A stretch of DNA of 64,000 nt from Candidatus Phosphoribacter hodrii. GTDB lineage: Bacteria; Actinomycetota; Actinomycetes; Actinomycetales; Dermatophilaceae. The notes under the pieces were generated by a model. The model had not been told where the DNA came from and made no database searches. It saw only the letters and a program-made list of their open reading frames with translations. This document shows, piece after piece, positions 56,088-64,000 of this stretch. Where the stretch lies: positions 25,258-89,257 of the forward strand of contig JADJIB010000006.1 of NCBI GenBank assembly GCA_016707175.1, in the 5' to 3' direction. Made by a program: the position numbers and the translations under genes. Within the stretch, counting starts at the first letter, position 1. Each line of letters starts with the position of its first letter.

Positions 56088-57100
56088 ATGGAACAGACGC
56101 CGGGCCTGCGGGGCCTGCTGCTCTCGCATGGCGGACCGGATCGGGCCGCTCATCTGCGCGAGGACGCGGACCTGCTCGACCGACTCCCTGGCGGACGCGG
56201 GGACCCGGTGGTCGCGGTTCCGTGGTGATCGAGTGCTCGTTGCGCGAGTGCCTGCGCACTCGATGGCCCCACGGCTGACTGCCGGCCGGCCGATGGCGCG
56301 GCCGGATCGCTCGGTTTGGTCCTTCGCTCACCCTCCGCAGCCGATGGCGGGTTGCTCGCGGTCTTCCTCGGTCTGCACCCGGGCGAGGACGGTGAGCGGA
56401 CGGCATACCTGGGAGTCGTGGAGGCACCCACGGACGGCGACCGCGACGCGGGCTGGCAGACCCTGCGAGCGGCCGGGGCGTTGCTGCCCGACCTGGACGC
56501 GAGCCTGGCCGCGACCCTGCTCGCGCTGGCGAACTGGCATCGCAGTCACGAGCGCTGCTCGCGCTGCGGGGCGCCGAGCGAGCCGACATCCGCCGGCTGG
56601 GTGCGGCGGTGCACGCGCGACGGCAGCCAGCACTTCCCGCGCACCGATCCCTCGGTGATCATGTCGGTCATCGATGATGACGGGCGATTGCTGTTGGGGC
56701 GCGGCGTGACGTGGCCGGCGAACCAGTTCTCCGTGCTCGCCGGGTTCGTCGAGCCGGGAGAGTCGCTGGAGGCGGCCGTGGCGCGGGAGGTCCTGGAGGA
56801 GTCCGGCGTCGTGGTGACCGAGGTGAGCTACCTTGGCAGCCAGCCGTGGCCGTTCCCGTCCTCACTGATGCTCGGCTTCACGGCCCGCGCGGTGACCACT
56901 GAACTCACCCACGACCCGACCGAGATGGCCGAGGTGCGCTGGGTGACGCGGGCGGAGTATGCCGCGCTGCTGCGGTCGGGGCGATCCGGGTGCCGGGCAG
57001 CATCTCGATCGCCCGGCGAATCATCGAACGGTGGCTCGGTGCCGATCTTGAGGTGGCGGCGGGGCACGCGGTCATCGAGGGCTGGCGCCCGACGACCTAG
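56088..57100 (+). CDS. nudC: NADH pyrophosphatase NudC, several frameshifts
   Basis: A Nudix hydrolase that cleaves NADH and removes NAD caps from RNA. Nudix box: GFVEPGESLEAAVAREVLEE followed by SGV. The NudC-specific SQPWPFPSSLMLGF comes after it, and the zinc-binding part is HERCSRCGAPSE with VRRCTRDGSQHFPRTDP. The N-terminus MEQTPGLRGLLLSHGGPDRA and RGDRVLVARVPAHSMAPRL are in other frames, implying indels near 56200 and 56300. The end GSISIARRIIERWL and VIEGWRPTT is displaced by one near 56985. Start ATG 56088. Its stop overlaps the convergent mycoredoxin gene by three bases. NudC next to mycoredoxin and AdnAB is the usual actinobacterial order. Confidence 0.9.
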
Positions 57101-57354
57101 GCGAGCCGAGCCTTGACCTGCCCGATCGACGGGTTGGTGGCGGCGCTGCCGTCCGGAAAGATCAAGGTCGGCACGGTCTGGTTGCCACCGTTGACGGACA
57201 TGACGACGTCAGCGGCCTCGGGTTGAACCTCGATGTCGACCTCGGTGAAGGCGATGCCCTCGCGCTCCATCTGACTCTTGAGGCGACGGCAGTAGCCACA
57301 CCACGTTGTCGTGAACATCGTCACTGTGCCAGGCGCGGGCGTGAACTCGGACAT
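57097..57354 (-). CDS. mrx1: Mycoredoxin (glutaredoxin-like)
   Basis: An 85-residue thioredoxin-fold protein that reduces mycothiol mixed disulfides. The active site is TTTWCGYCRRLKSQM (CGYC, about residues 19-22), and NGGNQTVPTLIFPDGS carries the cis-proline. Length and motif fit actinobacterial Mrx1. ATG 57354 encodes MSEFTPAPG. Its position beside nudC matches Rv3198A. It indicates a mycothiol-using host. Confidence 0.92.
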   Translation of the reverse strand: MSEFTPAPGTVTMFTTTWCGYCRRLKSQMEREGIAFTEVDIEVQPEAADVVMSVNGGNQTVPTLIFPDGSAATNPSIGQVKARLA

Positions 57355-57540
57355 GAGGCGCCTCGTCGGAATGGTTGACACGACAACCACGGCGAGCGCG
57401 CCCGTGTTCCGGGCCGGATCGAGCGGAGGTGTAAGCGTCACCCCGCGCGTCGCCAAGGGGTGAGGCACGGGTGAACGCGGATGAACGGCATACGAGACGC
57501 CCCGCGACAGGGGACCACCGGGCGAGGAAGAATGCGCGCC

Positions 57541-58611
57541 ATGGCGAAACGAACCGCAAACGGGACCCTCAAGCTGGACACCGCGGACTATGAGAAGGGA
57601 GTTGTTCCGACTCCAAGCCGAGTTGGTGACGATGCAGCAATGGGTCATCGGCACTGGCAGCCGTCTTGTCGTCCTTTTTTGAGGGCGCGACGCGGCAGGC
57701 AAGGGCTCGTCGATCAAGCGCATTACGGAGTACCTCAACCCTCGGCAGGCGCGCGTTGCGGCTCTGCCGGCGCCGACCGAGCGGCAGAAGACCCAGTGGT
57801 ACTTCCAGCGGTACGTCGAGCATCTTCCGGCCGCTGGTGAGATCGTCCTGTTCGACCGCTCCTGGTACAACCGGGCCGGTGTCGAGCGGGTCATGGGCTT
57901 CTGCTCCGACGTCGAATATGCCCGGTTCCTGCGCCAGGCCCCGTCGTTCGAGCGGATGCTCATTGACGACGGCGTCATGCTCTCCAAGTCCTGGTTCTCG
58001 GTGAGCCACGTCGAGCAGCAGGCTCGGTTCCGTTCGCGGGCCAACGACCCGATGCGCCGGTGGAAGCTCTCGCCGATGGACATGCAGTCGATCACCCGGT
58101 GGGAGGACTACAGCCGGGCCAAGGACACGATGATGCAGTTCACCGGCCTGTCCGACTCGCCGTGGTACACCCCCCGTCGAGTCCGACGACAAGAAGACCT
58201 CGCGGATCAACGTCATCCAGCACCTGCTCTCCGACGATTCCTTACGAGGACCAGCAGCCCAAGGCGGTGGAGATCCCGGCCGTCCGGTTGCCGTCGGCTA
58301 TCACCGGCCGCCGCGAGTCCAACCGCTACGTCCCGGACCACGCGCACACGCTGCCGATCCTCGTCGTCGAGCCCAAGAAGGGCGCGGCCAAGGCCAAGGG
58401 CAAGAAGGCCGGCGACGCCAAGGGCGCAGACAAGAAGTCGGCAGGCAAGAAGGCCGCTGCTGAGGCCTCCGCGCCCACAACCGGTCCGGTCGAGGTGACG
58501 GCAGCGGTCATCGAGGCTCCGGTTGTCGAGTCGGCGGCTGTCGAGTCGGCGGCGCCCGAGGTCATCGAGGCCCCGGTGGCGGAGGCTGCCGTGGAGTCGA
58601 CCGAGAACTGA
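57541..58611 (+). CDS. Polyphosphate kinase 2 family protein, frameshifted
   Basis: A PPK2-class enzyme transferring phosphate between polyphosphate and nucleotides. MAKRTANGTLKLDTADYEKG opens at ATG 57541. In shifting frames follow VTMQQWVIGTGSRLVVLF, DAAGKGSSIKRITEYLNPRQ (Walker A region), QKTQWYFQRYVEHLPAAGEI, LFDRSWYNRAGVERVMGF and RWKLSPMDMQSITRWEDYSR. Indels are needed near 57597, 57685, 58172 and 58240. The C-terminal 90 residues are a Lys/Ala-rich then Glu/Val/Ala-rich tail (KGKKAGDAKGADKKSAGKK) not part of the catalytic fold. Probably complete apart from sequence errors. Confidence 0.88.
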
Positions 58612-58720
58612 CCGCGGGCACGCCCGGACTGGAGCGGGCGGCATACCCCTGGTGTGCCGCCCGCTCACCGTGTGGCCCGCCGAGGGGTGGGTGGGGCCAG
58701 CAGCCAGTGGGCCGGGCTCC

Positions 58721-59218
58721 GTGAAACACCGACCAGCAGATGGGGTTGCGTCGGGCCTGGTCGTCGAAGACGAGCGCCCGGATCGGGTCAGGCAGTTGGT
58801 CGCGCTGCCACTGGCACTCGCGGCGGGCGGCGGCCTCGCCGTCGTCACCAGCCGCGGCGGCGGCGGCCCGAGCTGCCTTGATCGCGTAGGCGGCTGCGCC
58901 GAGGTCGTGTTCGGGGACATGTGGGACGCAGGCTGCCTGGCCCGCGGCATACGCCGCGAAACGGGCTGCCCCGCTCAACGGTCTGGCGGCCCCCATCGCG
59001 TGCCCACCGGCTGCCCTGGACTGCATCATGGCGAGCTCGCCCGCAGCCCAGGCCCGAGCGCCGGCGATCGCGTGCCGGGGCCGGAGATCACTAGGACATT
59101 CGGCCTCGTATCAGGTCAAGGACGTGCTCGGCACAGGCGGCTGCACAACGCCAGGAGGTGATGATCCGGGTCGGTCAGGGCCCGCCACGACGGATCGTCA
59201 CGAGGCGAGGGTCTCGCA
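58721..59218 (-). CDS. Imm5-like putative immunity protein, frameshifted
   Basis: A helical protein with ARAWAAGELAMMQSRAAGGH, SGAARFAAYAAGQAACVPHV, DLGAAAYAIKAARAAAAAAG and QRDQLPDPIRALVFDDQARR followed by ICWSVF. These blocks match a widespread actinobacterial family annotated as putative immunity protein (Imm5-like). The N-terminal part (LTDPDHHLLALC, then AAACAEHVLDLIRGRM) is spread over several frames upstream of 59030. The boundaries are approximate: the frame with the C-terminus stays open to 58562, overlapping the PPK2 end, but the family ends at about SVF. No toxin gene is adjacent. The 203 bases to the next gene show nothing further. Confidence 0.6.
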
Positions 59219-59421
59219 CCTTCGGGAGGATCACGGGTCTGGTCCCTTGCGGACGGGTGGCGGGTGTCAGGTCGACGTCGGGGTCGGCGGCGCGCTGAAA
59301 GCCGTCGGAAGAGCGGCGCGCTGCAAACCCTAGGAGAACTGTGACCTGTTTGTGACCTCGACGCTTGTGGATAAGCGGGCTGAGCGGCGGGGGAGGTCAG
59401 GCCCCTGGCTAGTTTGAGGTC

Positions 59422-60737
59422 ATGAGCAGCACGTCGGCCACCGTGTCAGGCGGTGCGTCGGTCGCCGACCGACGGGCCGCCTTCGTGGCTGCGCGGTCGG
59501 CCCTCGACGGGTTGACCGGGCTGCTGTGCCAGGTCGCCGGTGCCGAGTTGGGCCTCCTGGTCGGTGAGCTCGATGCACTGGCGTCCCGGCTGCGGGGGCG
59601 GTGGTCGCCGTGGTCGCGGAGGCTGACTCAAGAGGTGAGATTTCGGCCAGCCAGGCGGGGACGAGCACTCAGTGGGTGGCTCGACACGCTCACTGGCCGC
59701 CGAAGGGGCGGGTCAAGTGGCCCGGTTGGTGCAGGAGTGTCGTCTTCCGGAGCTGGCGACCTGCGCGCGGCGGTCGAGGCGGCGCGGTTTCGGTGGGTGT
59801 GGGGCTCGGCGTGGTGTCGGAGTTCCAGGCATTGCGACCCATGCTGCGCAACGAGGCGCGACCCACCGTGCTCGACAGGCTCGTGCAGATGGGTGCTGAG
59901 CAAGGGCGTCGGGGCGTCCGTCGGCTGCGGCCGGCGCTGTTGGCGAAGTTCGGCGACCCAGGAGTGTTCCAGGAAGTGCAGGATGCCGCCGGGCGTCTGG
60001 TCGCACTGGACCGCCGGGTCGGCGACGTGCTCGGCGCGTTCACCTATCGGCTGGTCGTCGACGCCCAGGGCAAGGCGGCGTTGGAGGCCGCGATCGGCCC
60101 GCTCTCGGCTCCCGTGCCTGGAGCCAGACAGAGCCCGCGATCCGCGTCCACCCGAGCGCCGTCGCGGCGAGGCTCATCGAGGTATGCCGCGCGACGGCTT
60201 GCGGGCGGCATACCTCTAGCGGGGTCAAGTCGACGCTGATGGTGACGATGCCCTTCGCCGACCTGAGCAACCACTGGGGCGGGGAGGTTCTGGGGTCGAG
60301 CGAGGCCGGAGAGCTGATTGCGCCCGAGACGGTGCGGAAGCTGGCCTGCGATGCCGGGTGATCCCTGTGGTGCTCGGCGGCGAGGGCGAAGTGCTTGACC
60401 TCGGGCAAGCGACCAGGCTCTTCACTGCTGGCCAGACGGCGGCGTTGTGGCTGCGCGATCGAGTGTGTTCGTTCCCGGAATGTTCGATCCCCGCGCATTG
60501 GTGCGATGCCCACCACCTGATCCACTGGCTCGACGGCGGCGTATCGCAGTTGTCCAACGCGGCCCTGCTGTGCGGGCGACATCACGGTGGTGCACCCGCG
60601 ACCGACTGTTCGGGCAGGTGACGTCCGATGGAGTCGACTGGGATCGACGCCTGGGTTTCCTACGATCGGGGCGCTCGCGGCGCCGGGTCACGGGGCAAGG
60701 CGGGGCGAGGCCGCCGCCCGATCCTCCCGCTGCGTGA
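59422..60737 (+). CDS. DUF222/HNH endonuclease domain protein, heavily frameshifted
   Basis: A member of the large actinobacterial DUF222-HNH family (13E12-type), often multicopy and repeat-like. MSSTSATVSGGASVADRRAA begins at 59422; then, in several frames, LGLLVGELDALASR, VVAVVAEADSRGEISASQAG, VSVGVGLGVVSEFQALRPML, LVALDRRVGDVLGAFTYRLV and FADLSNHWGGEVLGSSEAGE. The C-terminal HNH nuclease motif CDAHHLIHWLDGGVSQLSNA ends with LLCGRHH. About eight indels are needed across 1.3 kb. The domain order is complete, and the end PPPDPPAA at 60737 is family-typical. The native role is unknown. Confidence 0.85.
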
Positions 60738-60816
60738 CGGGAGCGGGCGGCCACCCGGTATGCCGCCCCGCCCCTGCTCCTTGTCGGCGCCGGTCAGTCG
60801 GCTGCCGAGTCGGGTG

Positions 60817-61589
60817 TCAAGGCCGGTCAGTCCACTTCGGGCCGCCTGCGACGTAGATGACCTGGCCGTTGACGAAGCCGGCCTCGTCGCTGGTGAGGAA
60901 CGAGACGGGTGGCGGCGATGTCCTCGGCGCTGACCGACGCGGGCGACCGGGATCTCCATGGCCGAGAACGCGATGAAGTCCTCGAACGACACCCCGAGGC
61001 GGTCAGCCGTCGCCTTGGTCATCTCGGTCTGGATGAACCCCGGGGCGATCGCGTTACGTCACGCCGAACTTGCCCCAACCTCGATCGCCAGCGTCTTGGT
61101 GAAGCCCTGCATGCCGGCCTTGGCTGCGGCGTAGTTGGCCTGCCCCCGGTTGCCCTGCGCCGACGTGGACGACAAGTTGACGATGCGCCCGAACGTCGCC
61201 TCGGTCGCGTACTTCTGGCAGGCCTTGGACATGAGGAACGCGCCGCGCAAGTGCACTGACAGCACGCTGTCCCAGTCTTCCTCGGTCATCTTGAACAGCA
61301 GGTTGTCGCGGGTGATCCCCGCGTTATTTACGAGGATCGTCGGGCCTCCGAGCTCGGCGGCAACCCGCTCGACACCGTAGCAGCGACCGACGCGCTGTCG
61401 GCGACGTTGACGCCCACTGCCAGAGCGACCGCCTGCGGCGACGATCTCGGAAACCGTTGCAGCGCAAGCAGCTTCGTCCAAGGTCAAGCACTGCAACCGC
61501 GTGTCCGTCGGCGGCGAGCCGCTTGGCGGTGGCCGCGCCGATTCCGCGGGCTGCTCCGGTGACGATGGCGGTGCGGGGGTGGTGCTCAC
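60817..61589 (-). CDS. fabG: 3-oxoacyl-ACP reductase (SDR), frameshifted
   Basis: A NADPH-dependent ketoacyl reductase of the SDR family, about 255 residues when corrected. Clear blocks in the middle frame: TILVNNAGITRDNLLFKMTE, GRIVNLSSTSAQGNRGQANY and the catalytic YAAAKAGMQGFTKTLAIEVG. C-terminal blocks lie in other frames: TKATADRLGVSFEDFIAFSA, then EAGFVNGQVIYVAGGPKW ending at 60817. The N-terminal Rossmann motif is destroyed by indels around 61500-61560. Start GTG 61589. It may work with the thioesterase genes just upstream in acyl metabolism. Confidence 0.88.
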
Positions 61590-61703
61590 GGGAGACTCCT
61601 CAGTGGTCGGGTCGCGCGCACGGCCGGCGCGTGTCGCTTCGAGCCTACGACGGCACGGTAGCCGCGGGCAGGCCGTCTCTGCCTCGCCCGAGGGTGGGGT
61701 GCA

Positions 61704-62692
61704 TCACCCCTTAGGCCGCAGCATCCCTTCCTGGGCGATCGAGGCGAGCAAGGTGCCGTCCGCGGCATACATCCGCCCAGGCCGAGCCCGCGCCCGCCGG
61801 AGATGACGGAGAGTGGCCCGCATGTAGAACCCATTCGTCCGCGCGGCCCGGCCGGTGGAACCACATGGCGTGGTCGAGGCTGGCCGGGCGCAGACGGGGG
61901 TCCCGCCAGGCCACGCCATGCCGGCGCAGCACCGGCTCGAGCAGGGGATAGTCCGAGGCGTAGGCGAGCACCGCCGCGTGGATGATGGGGTCGTCGGGCA
62001 TCGGGCGCCGCGAACGCAGCCAGACGCCCTTGTCGCGCGACGTGGTCCGGCCGCGCCCCGCGGGAAGTGCCCTTCGGCGTGCCGCAGCTCGATGGGGCCG
62101 TCGAGGATGCAGACCACGGCATACGGCTCGGGGACACCGGCCAGAGCCTGCAACGTTAGGCGGCTCTCGGCGCTCGGCGCCGCGGGCATCGGCTCGGCGT
62201 GGTCCAAACCCCGGCGACGCCTCCTGGAACGATGCGGTCACGATCGCCAACAGCGTGCCCGTGCTGTGCGCCGACACCCGCCAGGTCGAGAAGGACCGGC
62301 CGTCCGGAGAGCGGCTCGACAACGTAAGTGGACTCGTCGGTGTCGGCCCCCGAGACTCAGGAAGGTCGTGTGGGTCGAGTGCGAGGTCGCCCGGCACCGG
62401 CAATGGCGGCGACCCCGTGCGCCCGGCGGCGATGATCGCCTAGGCGAGCAACTGCCCGCCGAACGTCCGCTGGTAGCGCTGCTTCTGGCTCGGTCCCGGG
62501 CACCCGCGCCACCCGCGACCCGGCGCCCACCTCGACGGCGAGGTCAGCGACAGCGGCGGTCGCCGTGGCCGTGGCCGTGGCGATGTCGGCTGTAACGGCT
62601 GCCGTGGGACTCCCGGACGGGAGAGGCGACCGCCACCCCGTGTGCACGGTGCCCACCTCGCGAAGGTCGAGGTTATCGAAGTTCGCCGGCAT
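61704..62692 (-). CDS. TesB-like acyl-CoA thioesterase, copy 1, frameshifted
   Basis: A double-hotdog acyl-CoA thioesterase. Blocks in order but in different frames: MPANFDNLDLREVG (start about 62692), RYQRTFGGQLLA, SRSPDGRSFSTWRVSAHSTG, LLAIVTASFQEASPGF, then DDPIIHAAVLAYASDYPLLE, RPASLDHAMWFHRPGRADEW and the end TLLASIAQEGMLRPKG at 61704. FGGQ and RSFSTWRV belong to the first hotdog, SLDHAMWFH to the second, so the whole family layout is present. At least four indels interrupt it. A similar gene lies immediately upstream, so this is a tandem pair. Confidence 0.8.
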
Positions 62693-62776
62693 CACACAGC
62701 AGGGTGTCGATCACGGCCCCCCGGGTACATGCCGCCCGCTCACCACTGCGCACGGCCACCACTACGCACGGGCTGC

Positions 62777-63735
62777 TCACCCCTCCTGGAGACGGACATA
62801 CTTCCTGGGCCACCGATACCATGAGTGCCCCGTCGGCGCTGAACATCCGCCCGACTCCCAACGCCGACCACCAGAGGCCGATGGGCTGGGCATGGTGTAG
62901 AGCACCCAGTCTCTCGGCCCCGGGCACCAGTGGGAACCACATCGCGTGATCGAGGCTGGCCGGGCGCGGGCGATGGGTCGCGAAGCGACCCCATGGCGGC
63001 GCAGCACTGGCTCGGCATCGGGTCGAGTCGGAGGCGTGAGCGAGCACCGCTGCGTGGATCACCGGGTGTCGGGCAGTTCGGCGCGGGCCTTGAAACACAC
63101 GCTTTGGCGCGACGCTGTTTACCGCCCGGGCAGACATAGATGTTACCTTCGACGTGCCGCACTCCGATGGGTCGGCGAGCGGCGGAGATCTGCGCGGCCG
63201 ACAGGTCGGAGTACTCACCAAAGGCCTCGGCCAGCGTGGGGGATATCGTCAGGGTCAAGGCGCGGGCGGCATCGGATCACGAAGTGGTCCATGCCGTCCG
63301 CCGGCTCTTGGAACGAAGCACCCCATCGACAGGATGGTCTGGCCGTACTGCACCGCTTGGACCCGCCGCGTCGAGAACGACGCCCCGTCCCGCACTCGTT
63401 CGACGACGAACCGGATCGGATGGTTGTCGTCGCCGCCGCACGGAAATACGCTGCGGCGAGTGGATCAGGCGGACTACGCCATCGACCGGCTCCGGCAACC
63501 GTCCGGGCCGCTGCGACGAGGGGACTGAGCCAGCACCCTGGCCTCCAAACACCCGCACTGCACGCCTGTTTCTAGCTGCGCCCGACCAAGACGATCGGGG
63601 TCGACTCGCCGAGATCGGTCTCCTCGTCACCAGGCGCGCCCTCAACGGTGATCCGTGCCTCGCCCAAGCAGGTGAGGTCAAGAACGTCGAGCAGGTCAAC
63701 AACAGAGTCAGCGGCCGAGTCGGGCCAGTCTCTCG
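62777..63735 (-). CDS. TesB-like acyl-CoA thioesterase, copy 2, frameshifted
   Basis: The second of two tandem TesB-like genes. DSAADSVVDLLDVLDLTCLG, ESTPIVLVGRS and VRVFGGQ mark the N-terminal hotdog. HPVIHAAVLAHASDS, RPASLDHAMWFPLVPGAERL and FSADGALMVSVAQE mark the C-terminal one, with the end VRLQEG at 62777. Blocks are spread over three frames, with at least five indels. The start is uncertain, near 63735. Between residues IHAAVLA and SLDHAMWF it is close to copy 1, suggesting gene duplication. Confidence 0.75.
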
Positions 63736-63768
63736 CCAGGCGTGAGGCTATCCCTGGGGACTGACAGG

Positions 63769-64000
63769 ATGGCGCCCATGCCCGACCCCATCTTGGCCAG
63801 CACGTTGGCCAGCACGTTGTAGCCAGCACGTTGGCCAGCGCGCCGGCCGCCACACCGGCCGCCGCCGCTGTGGCACCCGATCCGACCGAGGTGCTCGTCC
63901 CGTTGCGGTAAGTCGAGGACAGGACGCCTACGGCCGTGTCAACAACACGCAGTTCCGGCTGCTCGAGACGCCCGCGTGGCAGCCCTGCCCCGATGGTTCC
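63769..64000 (+). CDS. 4HBT-type acyl-CoA thioesterase, 5' part, runs off the window
   Basis: The beginning of a single-hotdog thioesterase (YbgC/FcbC-like), cut by the window end. After MAPMPDPILASTLASTL the frame stops; PDPTEVLVPLR continues in a second frame and QDAYGRVNNTQFRLLETPAW in a third. In this family the block is DxDxxGHVNNxxY, with the catalytic Asp and the His (here Arg, perhaps from base error) next to VNN. GCCAGCACGTTG occurs three times at 63803-63836 near the start and probably disturbs the reading. Divergent from the TesB-like gene. Confidence 0.6.

Noticed and set aside
1..64000. The octamer as a polar FtsK/KOPS-type guide sequence
   Set aside because: The two orientations are nearly equal in number and mixed along the window, so there is no strand polarity here.

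Overview
The window reads as a high-GC (about 70%) actinobacterial chromosome segment, most likely Micrococcales, family Intrasporangiaceae/Dermatophilaceae. Support comes from gene order (sucCD, DUF6350, purNH, folD, DUF3017, mdh), and from the AdnA/AdnB motor-nuclease, mycoredoxin, DUF3107, TetR, MoeZ and a DUF222-HNH protein in a neighbourhood resembling the M. tuberculosis Rv3198A-Rv3211 region. There is no rRNA, tRNA, phage, transposase or CRISPR array that I can support.

Layout: (1) 0.2-4.8 kb, a DUF3048 lipoprotein, succinyl-CoA synthetase (sucC with one frameshift, then sucD) and a DUF6350 membrane protein. (2) 5.0-30.7 kb, a surface-polysaccharide island between DUF6350 and purN, two genes that are normally close together. 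It holds a Wzm/Wzt ABC exporter, a phosphoglycosyl transferase, three DegT aminotransferases, two hexapeptide acetyltransferases, a CapD-type dehydratase, an epimerase, Ugd, a Gfo/Idh oxidoreductase, two GT2 and two GT4 glycosyltransferases, a Wzx flippase, an O-antigen ligase/polymerase, a Wzz-like protein, a GT-C-like DUF6541 protein, a SpoIID protein, an AglD-like membrane protein and LhgO. The genes could make and export a glycan with amino- and uronic-acid sugars. (3) 30.7-38.1 kb, purN, purH, a lipoprotein, folD and DUF3017, then a glycosyltransferase and an FkbM methyltransferase, then mdh. Nearly every gene here carries apparent frameshifts. (4) 38.3-48 kb, a DEAD-box helicase, an ECF sigma factor with its membrane partner, an orphan aromatic-rich protein, a MiaE-like ferritin-fold protein, GlsB, DUF3107, TetR, MoeZ and an unusual alkyltransferase-like/VOC fusion. 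(5) 48-57.4 kb, a five-copy 52-bp repeat, adnA, adnB, a phosphotransferase, nudC and mycoredoxin. (6) 57.5-64 kb, PPK2, an Imm5-like protein, DUF222-HNH, fabG, two TesB-like thioesterases and the start of a 4HBT thioesterase, all heavily frameshifted.

Two window-wide signals stand out. The octamer CGGCATAC/GTATGCCG occurs roughly 67 times by hand count, against about 2-3 expected from composition. It appears in both orientations, in several reading frames and between genes, so it looks like a DNA-level signal. Second, frameshifts crowd into 31-40 kb and 54-64 kb, often in homopolymers inside housekeeping genes, while the polysaccharide island and 40.3-54 kb are almost clean. Sequencing or assembly error is the likeliest cause.
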